NCBI GenBank assembly: GCA_963753285.1
Contig: CAVWBT010000013.1
Location: 124,001 to 188,000 of the forward strand
Length of the DNA stretch: 64,000 nt
Direction of reading: 5' to 3'
Source: JAHEDH01 sp963753285
GTDB taxonomy: Bacteria; Actinomycetota; Acidimicrobiia; Spongiisociales; ZC4RG35
Under the pieces are notes generated by a model that worked only from the letters and a program-made list of their open reading frames with translations, made no database searches and had not been told where the DNA came from. Below are positions 16,766 through 25,103 of this stretch, piece by piece. The translations under genes were made by a program, and so were the position numbers. How positions within the stretch are numbered: the stretch's first letter is position 1; every line of letters starts with the position of its first letter.

Positions 16766-18214
16766 TCAGGCGAACAGGTTCCGTTCGATGCCGGCGGCGT
16801 CGAAGAGGTAATCGCGGCTTGCCTCGAGTTCGCCCGCCATCGCATCGGTGTCGAAACCGAGCAGGTGGCCCCGCCACTTCTTGATCTGCCCGGCCACCAG
16901 GACCGTGTCGACGTTGCTTCGATCCATGAGGGTGACGACGGCCCCGGCGGCGTTGTTGAGCGGCGTGACATTGAGCGCCCCTGCATCGAGGAGAACGATG
17001 TCCGCGTCCTTACCCGGCGTGAGACTGCCGGTCTTGTGCTCGAGTCCCAGCCCCTTGGCGCCTTCGATGGTGGCGTGACGGAGTGCGTCTTCGCACTGCA
17101 TCAAGTCGGGGTACCCCTCGACTCCGGCGAGCGCCTGCTCGTTCACGTGCATCCGCTGGAGCGAGATCAGGCCTCGCATCTGCGTGAAGGGGTCGGCGGT
17201 CATCGTGCACTCGACGTCGGACGAGAGGGACACACTCATCCCGAGGTCGAGCGCCTTCTGGATCGGAGGCATGCCGTGACGCATGTGCATCTCGATGGGG
17301 ACCGCAAGCGAGACATGGGCACCGGCGTCGGCGGCCTTCTGCCATGCCTCGTCGGACATGCCCGTCATGTGGATGAAGATGTTGTCGGCGCCGAACTGGC
17401 CGGCGGCCGCCAGCGCGTCGAACGTGTCACGCATGCCGAACGTGCCCACGACGTGCAGCGCAACCGGCAGGCCGAGATCACGCCCGACCTTCCATGCCTC
17501 CTCGTAGCCAGGCAGGTAGATCTCTCCTCCCATCACCATCGTCAGCATCTGGTCGTCGGACGAGAACGACTCCCCTCTGATCCGGCTGGCATCACCCGGG
17601 TACCGAGCCTCCTCGCCCCAGCCTTCGAAATAGCCGAGGACGGCGCGACGGCCCGCGTCGCGCAAGGCATCGATAGCAGCGTCGGAGTGGGCTGGGCTGT
17701 GGTGGATCTGCGACACGTCCATGACGGTCGTGACGCCGGCGTCGAGTTGGGAGATGCTGCCGAACAACTCGTTGATGTAGACGTCCTCGGGCCGGTAGAC
17801 CAATGAGAACTTCTGGAGGATCACGTCGTAGTAGTTCGACTCGTTCCTCGGATGGCCGTCGTTGATCAGGATGCCGTGGGCGAGATGACTACGAAGTGCC
17901 GTCTCGAACTGGTGATGGTGAGTATCGATGAACCCGGGCATGACGATCATGCCTGTGGCATCGATCACTGCGGCGTCGGGCGCTTCGATCGAGGGCCCGA
18001 CCTCGACGATGCGAGCCCCCTCGATCAGCACATCACCGACTGCGTGGTCGCCGACGGCCTCGTCCATGGTGAGGACCGTCCCACCCTTGATCAGCACACG
18101 GCGGCCCGGCTGGCCGGCGTCGGCCACGAACGAGGCCTCTGCGGCGGCCACCCGGGACGAAGCGGCGGCGAAGCTCGCGCCGGCGGGGACGGTGGACAGT
18201 GGGTCACGTGTCAT
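16766..18214 (-). CDS. Amidohydrolase (TrzA/AtzA/cytosine-deaminase-like)
   Basis: 482 residues of the metal-dependent amidohydrolase superfamily: an N-terminal composite barrel strand (VLIKGGTVLTMDEA), metal motif FIDTHHHQFETAL, further ligands in ALHVVGTFG and FIHMTGMSD, the catalytic Asp region SLSSDVECTM, and the C-terminal GSLTPGKDADIVLLD typical of ATZ/TRZ deaminases. It probably hydrolyses a C-N bond, for example in a deaminated purine, triazine or guanidine compound. ATG 18214 has an AGGAG site upstream. Confidence 0.88.
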   Translation of the reverse strand: MTRDPLSTVPAGASFAAASSRVAAAEASFVADAGQPGRRVLIKGGTVLTMDEAVGDHAVGDVLIEGARIVEVGPSIEAPDAAVIDATGMIVMPGFIDTHHHQFETALRSHLAHGILINDGHPRNESNYYDVILQKFSLVYRPEDVYINELFGSISQLDAGVTTVMDVSQIHHSPAHSDAAIDALRDAGRRAVLGYFEGWGEEARYPGDASRIRGESFSSDDQMLTMVMGGEIYLPGYEEAWKVGRDLGLPVALHVVGTFGMRDTFDALAAAGQFGADNIFIHMTGMSDEAWQKAADAGAHVSLAVPIEMHMRHGMPPIQKALDLGMSVSLSSDVECTMTADPFTQMRGLISLQRMHVNEQALAGVEGYPDLMQCEDALRHATIEGAKGLGLEHKTGSLTPGKDADIVLLDAGALNVTPLNNAAGAVVTLMDRSNVDTVLVAGQIKKWRGHLLGFDTDAMAGELEASRDYLFDAAGIERNLFA

Positions 18215-18358
18215 TGGTGCGCTCCTGGGGTCGGCCTGCCGGCACATGTCTGGTCGTCCCCGAGTCCGTCCTCCGAGGACGGAACCGACCCTACCGGGTG
18301 ATGGGTTGAGGTGACCCGCCCAGCCGCAGATAGGTCGGCACGATCGCCGATCGGCGGG

Positions 18359-18718
18359 TCATGGAGATGGCCGACGCTCCCCGAGGACGCAGAACTCGTT
18401 GCCCTCTGGATCGGCCAGCACCACCCAGGGAACCTCGCCCTGTCCGATGTCGACGCGGGAGGCGCCGAGTGCGATCAGTCGATCGACCTCGGCGTCCTGA
18501 TCGTCGGGGCGGAAGTCGAGATGGAGACGGTTCTTGCCTCGCTTAGGTTCGGTGACCGGCTCGAAGATCATCCCTGGGAGCCGATCGGCGAACTGCTGGA
18601 TCTCGAACGCCTCAGGATCGTCATTGACGACGACCCAGCCGAGCGCCTCGCGCCACCAGTGCCCGAGTTCGACGGGATCACGAGCAACCACGACCACCTG
18701 CTCCCACTCGAGACTCAT
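18359..18718 (-). CDS. VOC (glyoxalase-like) family protein
   Basis: 119 residues with one glyoxalase/bleomycin-resistance betaalphabetabetabeta unit pair: VVVVARDPVELGHWWREALGW at the start and WVVLADPEGNEFCVL at the end, the latter carrying the usual metal-ligand Glu position. Function within the superfamily cannot be assigned. It is followed by the amidohydrolase on the same strand after 144 bp. The 216-base stretch upstream (18719-18934) shows no convincing gene. Confidence 0.88.
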   Translation of the reverse strand: MSLEWEQVVVVARDPVELGHWWREALGWVVVNDDPEAFEIQQFADRLPGMIFEPVTEPKRGKNRLHLDFRPDDQDAEVDRLIALGASRVDIGQGEVPWVVLADPEGNEFCVLGERRPSP

Positions 18719-18934
18719 CGGAAGGATGATATGGCGACCACGGCCGAACCGACCAAGGGTCAGGTCGCCATCCTCAGGAGCCCGCTTCTGCGACCTCGCT
18801 CGAGCAGGCTATGTCGGTGGCCCTCGCCGACCGGGTGAACGATGCGAACGCGACGTGCTGGGTTCTCGTCGATCGTCGGGGGCGCACTCGTGAGCGATGA
18901 TGGTCCAAGGCGGGCCTTGCCCCACCGGAGCAGC

Positions 18935-19246
18935 TCAACAGTCGGCCATGGCCGCGAGCGTTCGGCAGATCTCCTGGCGTGGGAACGGCAACGATCCGAC
19001 TCGTGAAGTCAGAAAGGTCTTGCGGATCGGCTGGAGATTGTCGAAGGATGCTGCGCAGTGTGTGTCTACACCGTGGTCTTGGTCCAGGTGGATCTCGGTC
19101 GGGATACCTCGAATGGTCCGTGTGAGGGGCGCCACCAAGATCCAGTTGAGCACCGGGATGGCCTCGGACCGGGTGACCACCAGTACGGGTCGTCGCTTGT
19201 CTTCGGCTTCTGCCCACCAGATGTCGCCTTGGCGGGGTGTCACCAT
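18935..19246 (-). CDS. PemK/MazF family toxin
   Basis: A 103-residue mRNA-interferase-type toxin. It begins MVTPRQGDIWWAEAE, continues RRPVLVVTRSEA and has the second conserved strand ILVAPLTRTIRG. MazF/PemK enzymes cleave RNA at short motifs when freed from their antitoxin. ATG 19246 overlaps the antitoxin stop by 7 bp, the usual antitoxin-first coupling. Confidence 0.9.
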   Translation of the reverse strand: MVTPRQGDIWWAEAEDKRRPVLVVTRSEAIPVLNWILVAPLTRTIRGIPTEIHLDQDHGVDTHCAASFDNLQPIRKTFLTSRVGSLPFPRQEICRTLAAMADC

Positions 19247-19488
19247 GGTTCGTCGGCGATCATCCGCACCGTTGCCTGGTCGGCCCATGCGACGTCGTCC
19301 TCGGTCTGGGGATGACGTGTGTAGCCGGCGATGATCGCGTCTGCGGTGCGGCGGCGTCGGGTTTGCTCGATGAGCGCGTGAAGGCCCTTGCGAACGGCAT
19401 CCGAGCGAGACTCCACGACTCCTTCGGCGATGAGCTGGTCGATGCTCTCGGCCAGTTCGTTGTCGATGCGGGCGACGAGCTGTGTCAT
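19240..19488 (-). CDS. Ribbon-helix-helix antitoxin
   Basis: 82 residues. The N-terminal half is a ribbon-helix-helix DNA-binding domain (QLVARIDNELAESIDQLI, ESRSDAVRKGLHALIE). The C-terminal tail (DDVAWADQATVRMIADEPW) would contact the toxin. It probably represses its own operon and neutralises the downstream PemK/MazF toxin. Confidence 0.88.
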   Translation of the reverse strand: MTQLVARIDNELAESIDQLIAEGVVESRSDAVRKGLHALIEQTRRRRTADAIIAGYTRHPQTEDDVAWADQATVRMIADEPW

Positions 19489-19619
19489 GCATCAAGCATA
19501 ACGGAGTGCAATGCACCCGCCAAGGGATCCGACCGACACCCACCAAGAGCTCTCATTCCTCGCATTCGGAGCCAAACCCATCGGGGTCGCTCACCCAGGT
19601 TTGCGGGAGCAGCCGTAGA

Positions 19620-19765
19620 AAGCATGGGGTGAATCACCAGATCGGCGTCGTCGGCGAGCTCGCGCTAGACGATCTCCAGCAGGTTGCCGGCTCGGTCGAA
19701 TCCGATCGCGATGACCTTGGCTGGGTCGGCTTGAAGTGCCGCTCGGCGCTATCGAGCGAGATGCT
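19620..19765 (-). pseudogene. Decayed toxin-like ORF remnant
   Basis: On the minus strand one frame reads KVIAIGFDRAGNLLEIV, then a TAG stop, then RELADDADLVIHPM. This resembles the core of small BrnT/DUF4258-type toxin proteins, interrupted by stops both upstream and in the middle. No start codon or intact ORF exists. It accounts for part of the 317-base gap between the two toxin regions; nothing else is evident there. Confidence 0.35.
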
Positions 19766-19805
19766 CGCTCTGGTCCATTATCTGATCATCGGCGTGGTGT
19801 AGATC

Positions 19806-20066
19806 TCAAGGGACGAGTTCGAACGCGTCCGTGTGGGCGGGGCGAACGATGGAGAAATGCCGGCGGTCGAGTGTGGCGATCTTGGAGACGTGAAGTCGCT
19901 CGGCTGCTGCGACGACTGAACCGTCGACGGTCCCCAGCGGCAGATCTCGATACCGACTCACCAAGGCGGCGATGCGGAGCCAGTCACCCGCCATGACTGG
20001 CTCGATGGCGAACTCGCCCGCCGCAGGGTCACCAAGAAATCGGACCTCGGCGTCTGCTCCAAGCCG
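19806..20066 (-). pseudogene. PIN-domain (VapC-like) toxin, 3' fragment
   Basis: The last roughly 85 residues of a PIN ribonuclease: FLGDPAAGEFAIEPV, RYRDLPLGTVDGSVVAAAERL and KIATLDRRHF. Two C-terminal acidic catalytic positions remain (TVDGS and TLDRR). The N-terminal strand with the first catalytic Asp, and the early Glu, are missing. Homology stops near 20066, where sequence matching a recombinase begins on the other strand. It is almost certainly inactive. Confidence 0.75.
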
Positions 20067-20280
20067 TGGCCACGACCTCCGGCGCGCCAACGCCACCGGA
20101 CTCGTCCTCGAAGGGATCGACCTCAAAACCGCCCAAACCCGGCTCGGTCACACCGACCCGAGGCTCACACTCGGCATCTACGCCCAAGCCAGCACCGAAG
20201 CCGACCGCCACGCCGCCGAACGCCTCGGCGACCGATTCCTTCCGAGACGAGGCCACGACAGCGGAAGAGGCCTGGCATGA
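20062..20280 (+). pseudogene. Tyrosine recombinase (integrase), 3' fragment
   Basis: The last roughly 70 residues of a phage-type integrase: box II start HDLRRANATGLVLEG, the LGH motif (TRLGHTDPRLTLGIY) and the catalytic Tyr in IYAQ. The N-terminal arm-binding region and the first catalytic Arg are gone. The fragment starts abruptly where the PIN fragment ends on the other strand. It marks a former mobile element near tRNA-Pro. Confidence 0.8.
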
Positions 20281-20312
20281 GACTGCCACCCTCCAGCGGG
20301 CGGCACGCTCGA

Positions 20313-20648
20313 TCATTCGCCGGGCACGACCTCCTGGAGCTGCGTAGCAACCGCAAGGACGTCTTGTGTCGCCATGGTCCACAGCTGTGACGGGTCGACC
20401 CTGTGGTAGTGATGACTCAGTCGATCACGCACCTTCGCCATGTCAGACCAAGGAATCTCGGGATAGCGGTCGGTGACATCCTGCGACATCGCCTTGGAAG
20501 CCTCGCCGATGATCTCGAGGCACCGTTCGACGGCGCGACGCAACACGACGTCGGCGTCGAACGCGTCCCGTCCCCGCTCGACGACTGCGGCGATCTCGTC
20601 GGCCGCCATGATCATGTCGGCCAGGCGGTGCGCGTCGGATCGACTCAC
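20313..20648 (-). CDS. hepT: HepT-like RNase toxin (DUF86)
   Basis: A 111-residue HEPN-family protein with the RNase motif R-x4-H-x-Y at 74-81 (RDRLSHHY). HepT toxins cleave RNA and are inactivated by MntA, which adds AMP units to the motif tyrosine. Its ATG overlaps the MntA stop by 4 bp, as expected for the module. Confidence 0.92.
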   Translation of the reverse strand: MSRSDAHRLADMIMAADEIAAVVERGRDAFDADVVLRRAVERCLEIIGEASKAMSQDVTDRYPEIPWSDMAKVRDRLSHHYHRVDPSQLWTMATQDVLAVATQLQEVVPGE

Positions 20649-20947
20649 AACTTGACGGCGTCGCTTCGGATCTCGTCGTCTCGATCGAGAAGCGCACCGA
20701 GCGAGATGACGTCGACGTCGACTCCCAAGAGGTCACAGAGCGCCTCCTCGAGATGGATCAGATCCAGAAGGGAGCTCTCAGGCTCGAAGTCGACCAGGAA
20801 ATCGATGTCGCTGTCGACCGTTGCCTCGTCTCTCGCAACCGAACCGAACACTGCGATCGAACGGGCGTGGTGTGGCTCCAGCAGCGCCCGAATCTCGTCG
20901 CGGTGGGCATCGATCAGTGAATTGAGAGCTGTCGAACGGCTCGTCAT
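20645..20947 (-). CDS. mntA: MntA-type nucleotidyltransferase antitoxin
   Basis: A 100-residue minimal nucleotidyltransferase with the motif GSVARDEATVDSDID (35-49), containing the GS and DxD residues that bind ATP and metal. In characterised HepT/MntA pairs this enzyme AMPylates the toxin tyrosine. ATG 20947 (MTSRSTALN) is chosen because it fits the family length. Confidence 0.92.
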   Translation of the reverse strand: MTSRSTALNSLIDAHRDEIRALLEPHHARSIAVFGSVARDEATVDSDIDFLVDFEPESSLLDLIHLEEALCDLLGVDVDVISLGALLDRDDEIRSDAVKL

Positions 20948-21034
20948 GGGCAGATTGTACGGTCGCTCGTCTCGAACACCACCCCCCTTCGGCACGCGCG
21001 ATGGACGCGCGATGGAAACGGGTACCAAACCAGC

Positions 21035-21056
21035 GGGCCGCCCCGAAGGGCGGCCC
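21035..21056 (-). terminator. Hairpin downstream of tRNA-Pro
   Basis: Stem GGGCCGCCC / GGGCGGCCC with a 4-nt loop, 16 nt past the tRNA 3' end on the minus strand. It is a plausible rho-independent terminator, although the T-rich tail is weak. Confidence 0.65.
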
Positions 21057-21072
21057 TGACCTGGGGTTTCTC

Positions 21073-21149
21073 TGGTCGGGACGGTGGGATTTGAACCCAC
21101 GACCTCAGCGTCCCGAACGCTGCGCGCTGCCAAGCTGCGCCACGTCCCG
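21073..21149 (-). tRNA. tRNA-Pro (CGG)
   Basis: A full cloverleaf on the minus strand. The 7-bp acceptor stem is CGGGACG/CGTCCCG. The anticodon stem CAGCG/CGCTG encloses TTCGGGA, giving anticodon CGG. The T-arm has GTTCGAATC, the discriminator is A and CCA is encoded (to 21073). tRNA genes are common integration sites, and an integrase remnant lies about 800 bp away. No copy of the tRNA 3' end was found nearby. Confidence 0.95.
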
Positions 21150-21284
21150 ATTGTCACGGGAGGATACTGCATCCGTGGCACGGCCTCCAATGGAGGACTA
21201 CGAAGTGACTATTTTCCGGCGAAATCGCATGCAAATGGCTGCTGCGATTGGCCTCATGGGTCTCCAGGCCTAGGATCAAACCCC

Positions 21285-21989
21285 GTGCGACTCGCCCCCA
21301 TCGCCGCGCTGCTGAGCCTGCTCCTGGGTTTCGGCGCCCTGCCTGCGTCTGCCGACGCGGTCGACACTGCAGTGGCCGCATCCCGAGGCGGCGGTCTGGC
21401 GATCCAGTCGGATGCCGAAGCGACCGCTAATGCGTCGGCTTCGCGCCAGGCCGCCAACCAGGCGATCAGCCACGCCTCGATCTCCCACCTCACCGCGGTG
21501 TGCAGCCGCGCAGCCGAGATCGTCGGATCGGGCCCGAGTGTCGACCTCGTGTTCGCCGGTTTCCGGGGCAGCCCGAACCACTGGTCGAAGCTGACCGACC
21601 CGGGTTGGACATCGATGGGAACCGGCGCCGTGGTCGGCGCCGACGGCAAGGTCTACGTGTCGGTGGTCTTCTGCGAAGGAGCCGGCGGTTCGCCCGCTCC
21701 CCAACCCGCCCCGTCACCAGCACCACCACCCACCTCACCACCGCCGAACCCGACGCCGAACCCGACGCCGACGCCACCGGCGGCGTCGAGCGCACCTGCC
21801 GTTCCGGCAGCGCAGCCGGCGGCAGAGCCGGTCGAGATGCCAGAAGTCGAAGTCGATCTCCTAGGGCTGCTGACGGCGATCCTCTCGACCTCGCTCGATT
21901 CACTCACCGCCGAACCCGACGCCGCCGACCCGATCGCGGCGATCCTCGAGCGCTACGTGTCGCTGCCGTCCGGGGTGATGATCCTCTGA
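21285..21989 (+). CDS. Secreted CAP-domain-like protein with Pro-rich segment
   Basis: 234 residues from GTG 21285. It has a signal peptide (APIAALLSLLLGFGALPASADA), then a divergent CAP/SCP-like domain (VDLVFAGFRGSPNHWSKLTDPGWTSMGTG with VYVSVVFC), then a Pro/Thr-rich linker and a short acidic C-terminus. CAP domains are secreted; their bacterial roles are mostly unknown. The usual N-terminal His of the domain is not clear. Its stop codon directly abuts the asd stop on the other strand. The next upstream element is the divergent tRNA-Pro. Confidence 0.7.
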   Translation: MRLAPIAALLSLLLGFGALPASADAVDTAVAASRGGGLAIQSDAEATANASASRQAANQAISHASISHLTAVCSRAAEIVGSGPSVDLVFAGFRGSPNHWSKLTDPGWTSMGTGAVVGADGKVYVSVVFCEGAGGSPAPQPAPSPAPPPTSPPPNPTPNPTPTPPAASSAPAVPAAQPAAEPVEMPEVEVDLLGLLTAILSTSLDSLTAEPDAADPIAAILERYVSLPSGVMIL

Positions 21990-23018
21990 TCAAGCGGTCT
22001 CGGCCGCAACCAACTCGGCGAGCTGAACGGCGTTGAGCGCAGCGCCCTTCCTCAGGTTGTCCCCGACCACCCAGAGATTGATTCCACCCCGGGCACCCAC
22101 GGTGTCACGCAGACGCCCGACCAGCACGTCGTCGATCCCCGCCGAGTCGAGCGGCGTAGGGACTTCATCGGTCCACACCTGGACGCCGGGGGCGGCATCG
22201 AGCAGCTCCTTGGCCTCGGTGACATCCATGTCACGCTCGAACCACATGCTGGCGGCGATGCCGTGCCCGGTCACGACCGGCACCCGGACACAGGTCGGCT
22301 CGACCGCGATGCCGGGCGCTGAGAGGATCTTCCTGGTCTCGTGCACCAGCTTCCACTCTTCGTCGGTGTACCCCTGCTCCTTCTCCGAGCCGGCAAAGGG
22401 GATGACGTTGAATCCGATGGGTGCGACATAGACCTTCGAGTCGGGCCGTTCGAATCCACCTTCTCGGAGGGCGTCGGGGTTGGAGCGAAGCGCGTCCGTG
22501 TGCCGCATCAGCTCGTCGATGCCTGCCATGCCCGAACCCGACACCGACTGGTACGAGGTCGCGACCATCGACCGCAGCCCGGCGGCGCCGTGGAGCGGCC
22601 CGGCGGCCATCATCAGGTCCATCGTGGTGCAGTTCGGGTTGGCGACGATCCCGCGGGGCCGATCGACGATGGCGTCGTTGTTCACGTCCGCCACGACCAA
22701 CGGAACGTCCGGCTCCATCCTGAACGCCGACGAGTTGTCGATGACCACGGCTCCCGCTGCGGCGAACTTCGGGGCGAACTCGCGTGACCGATCGCCTCCG
22801 GCTGAGAACAGTGCGATGTCGACCCCGGAAGGATCGGCAGTCGACAGGTCCTCGATCGTCACGGTCCCCCACGGCGTGTCGAGCGTCGAGCCCGCAGACC
22901 TCGACGATGCGAACAGACGGATCTCCTTCACCGGGAAGTCGCGCTCGGCGAGGATCGAGATGATCGTGCGGCCGACGGCACCGGTGGCACCGACGACTCC
23001 GACGTTGACGGGGTTCAT
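21990..23018 (-). CDS. asd: Aspartate-semialdehyde dehydrogenase
   Basis: 342 residues, normal length. It has the NADP-binding GATGAVGRTI at the N-terminus, the active-site Cys at about 130 in ANPNCTT, and the GFNVIPFAGSEKEQG substrate region. It reduces aspartyl phosphate to the semialdehyde for Lys/DAP, Thr and Met synthesis. Its ATG overlaps the lysC stop by 4 bp, so the two enzymes of the common aspartate pathway are coupled. Confidence 0.96.
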   Translation of the reverse strand: MNPVNVGVVGATGAVGRTIISILAERDFPVKEIRLFASSRSAGSTLDTPWGTVTIEDLSTADPSGVDIALFSAGGDRSREFAPKFAAAGAVVIDNSSAFRMEPDVPLVVADVNNDAIVDRPRGIVANPNCTTMDLMMAAGPLHGAAGLRSMVATSYQSVSGSGMAGIDELMRHTDALRSNPDALREGGFERPDSKVYVAPIGFNVIPFAGSEKEQGYTDEEWKLVHETRKILSAPGIAVEPTCVRVPVVTGHGIAASMWFERDMDVTEAKELLDAAPGVQVWTDEVPTPLDSAGIDDVLVGRLRDTVGARGGINLWVVGDNLRKGAALNAVQLAELVAAETA

Positions 23019-24244
23019 GCGCCCACCTCCTGTGAGACATTGGGCGGATCGAAGCGCTCGTGGAGCACCTGGACGGCACGCTCGGTGTCGGCCTGGTCCA
23101 CGACGCACGAGATGCGGATCGTCGAAGTCGAGATCATTCCGATGTTGATCGAGGCGTCGGCCAGCGCCCGGAAGACGCCGGCTGCGACCCCTGGATGCGA
23201 CTTCATCCCGGCACCGACCAGGCTCACCTTGCCGATCTCGGCATCCACATCGACCGAGCGGGCATTCATGGACTCGGCGATCTTCGATGCGATCGAGCGA
23301 GCCTGATCCAGCGTGGCCTTGGGCACCGTGAAGGAGATGTCGGTGGTGCCGTCCGTCGACGTGTTCTGCACGATCATGTCGACGTTGATGTCGGCGGCCG
23401 CCATCGGCTCGAACAGTTGCGCGGCGATGCCCGGGAAATCGGGCACTCCGCGAATGGTGAGCTTGGCCTCCGACGTGTCGTGGGCGATGCCGCTGATGAC
23501 GGCCTGTTCCATGGTGGTCTCCTTCACCCAGGTGCCGGGATTGTCGTTGAACGACGAGCGGACGTGTATCGGAATATTGAATCGGCGGCCGAACTCGACG
23601 GAGCGGCTCATGAGGACTCCGGCGCCCGACGCCGAGAGCTCGAGCATCTCCTCGAACGAGATCTCGTCGAGCTTGCGAGCCGCAGGGACGATCCGGGGGT
23701 CTGCGGTGTACACGCCGTCGACGTCGGTGAAGATCTCGCAAGCGTCGGCGCCGAGGGAGGCGGCGAGCGCAACCGCGGTGGCGTCGGATCCGCCCCGGCC
23801 CAATGTCGTGATCTCCCGGGAGGCGGGGTCGACTCCCTGGAACCCGGCCACGATGACCACCTTGCCGTCGGCGAGCGATTCCTTGACCCGCGTCCCGCGG
23901 ATCTCGGTGATCTTGGCGGCTCCGTGAGCAGCGTCGGTGAGGATCCCCGCCTGGGAACCGGTGAACGACACCGCCTCCACTCCCCGCTTGGCGATCGCCA
24001 TCGCAGTCAACGCCATCGAGATCCGCTCGCCGGCGGTCAACAGCATGTCCATCTCGCGGGCGGGCGGGTCCGGGTTGACGGCCGACGCCAGCGTGATGAG
24101 GTCGTCGGTGGTCTTCCCCATCGCAGACACGACCACGACGACGTCGTGGCCTGCTTCCTTGGTGGCGCAGATCCGATCGGCGACGGCCGAGATCCTGTCT
24201 GGTGAGGCGACGGAGGTACCGCCGTACTTCTGGACGATGAGCAT
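23015..24244 (-). CDS. lysC: Aspartate kinase
   Basis: 409 residues: kinase domain (KYGGTSVA at the N-terminus, FTDVDGVYTADPR near 170-185) followed by two ACT domains (KLTIRGVPDFPGIAAQ and KVSLVGAGMKSHPGVA). It phosphorylates aspartate in the first committed step. Actinobacterial enzymes of this type are alpha2beta2, the beta subunit coming from an internal start in the same frame (see 23510-23524). Feedback inhibition by Lys plus Thr through the ACT domains is usual for the family. Confidence 0.96.
   Translation of the reverse strand: MLIVQKYGGTSVASPDRISAVADRICATKEAGHDVVVVVSAMGKTTDDLITLASAVNPDPPAREMDMLLTAGERISMALTAMAIAKRGVEAVSFTGSQAGILTDAAHGAAKITEIRGTRVKESLADGKVVIVAGFQGVDPASREITTLGRGGSDATAVALAASLGADACEIFTDVDGVYTADPRIVPAARKLDEISFEEMLELSASGAGVLMSRSVEFGRRFNIPIHVRSSFNDNPGTWVKETTMEQAVISGIAHDTSEAKLTIRGVPDFPGIAAQLFEPMAAADINVDMIVQNTSTDGTTDISFTVPKATLDQARSIASKIAESMNARSVDVDAEIGKVSLVGAGMKSHPGVAAGVFRALADASINIGMISTSTIRISCVVDQADTERAVQVLHERFDPPNVSQEVGA
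23510..23524 (-). promoter_or_regulatory. lysC: Internal ribosome binding site and start for aspartate kinase beta subunit
   Basis: On the minus strand AAGGAG (23519-23524) is followed after 6 nt by ATG (23510-23512), in frame with lysC. The product would be MEQAVISGIAHDTSEAKL..., 165 residues, comprising the ACT domains. The position matches the known beta start of Corynebacterium-type lysC (MEEAVLTGVA...). Confidence 0.8.
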
Positions 24245-24329
24245 CGAAGAACCCCGAATCAGTTCGTCGAGAGGATACGGCGCGCCGCCCGAACTTCGAA
24301 TCCACCAGGACGGTTACGCTTGCCGCTCC

Positions 24330-25103
24330 ATGGCAAGCGAAAAGCACGAACGACAGAAGGAACTCCGGCGAGCCAAGCGCGAAGCCGAGCGCAAGGCGGC
24401 CCAGCGCAAGGAGATCTTTCGGCGCATCCGAACCGCGCTCGGACTCGGTCTCTTCGTCGCCGTGATCCTCCTTGTCGTCCCGGCCCTGACCGGGGACGAC
24501 GAGAGCCTGCCCCCCTCGTATCAGCAGTTCCGCGATCAGCCCACGGCATGCGGTGCCGAACAGCCGCCTGCCAACGAGCAGGTCGACTACGACGCTCCAG
24601 ATGACCTCGACCTCTCCGCCGGGGCCACCGCCACGATCGTGACGTCATGCGGTGAAATCGTGATCGAGCTCGACACCGACACCTCACCGCTGTCGGTCAA
24701 CTCGTTCGCCTACCTCGCACAGGAGGGGTTCTACGACGGCACGGTCTTCCACCGGATCGTCGACGACTTCGTCATCCAGGGTGGCGACCCGGAGGCCTCG
24801 GGGTCGGGCGGTCCCGGCTACAGCATCCCGGACGAATTCCCCGACGAGGGCTTCGTCTACGACGAGGGCGTCGTCGCCCTCGCCAAGACGCCGGCGAGCA
24901 ACTCGACCGGCAGCCAGTTCTTCATCGTCCACGGCTCGCAGGGAGAGATCCTCTCCCCGACGTTCAACGTGATCGGACGGGTCGTCTCGGGCATGGACAC
25001 GGTGGATCGGATCGCCGCGATCGACACGGTCCGCGGGATCACGCGAGAGGAGAGCAAGCCGACCGAGACGGCCTACGTCGAAGCGATCACGATCGATTCG
25101 TAG
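24330..25103 (+). CDS. Membrane-anchored cyclophilin-type peptidyl-prolyl isomerase
   Basis: 257 residues. A very basic N-terminal region (1-35) precedes one membrane segment (LGLFVAVILLVVPAL), then an extracytoplasmic cyclophilin domain with FYDGTVFHRIVDDFVIQGGDP (catalytic Arg in FHRI), NSTGSQFFIVHG and FNVIGRVVSGMD. It probably assists folding of exported proteins. It is divergent from lysC with an 85-bp gap. A hairpin overlaps its stop codon. Confidence 0.92.
   Translation: MASEKHERQKELRRAKREAERKAAQRKEIFRRIRTALGLGLFVAVILLVVPALTGDDESLPPSYQQFRDQPTACGAEQPPANEQVDYDAPDDLDLSAGATATIVTSCGEIVIELDTDTSPLSVNSFAYLAQEGFYDGTVFHRIVDDFVIQGGDPEASGSGGPGYSIPDEFPDEGFVYDEGVVALAKTPASNSTGSQFFIVHGSQGEILSPTFNVIGRVVSGMDTVDRIAAIDTVRGITREESKPTETAYVEAITIDS

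Noticed and set aside
18935..21149. Attachment-site repeat of the tRNA-Pro 3' end
   Set aside because: No second copy of the tRNA 3' sequence was found in the neighbouring island.
22231..23079. Arg-rich ORFs in alternative frames of asd and many other genes
   Set aside because: Typical shadow frames of GC-rich DNA.
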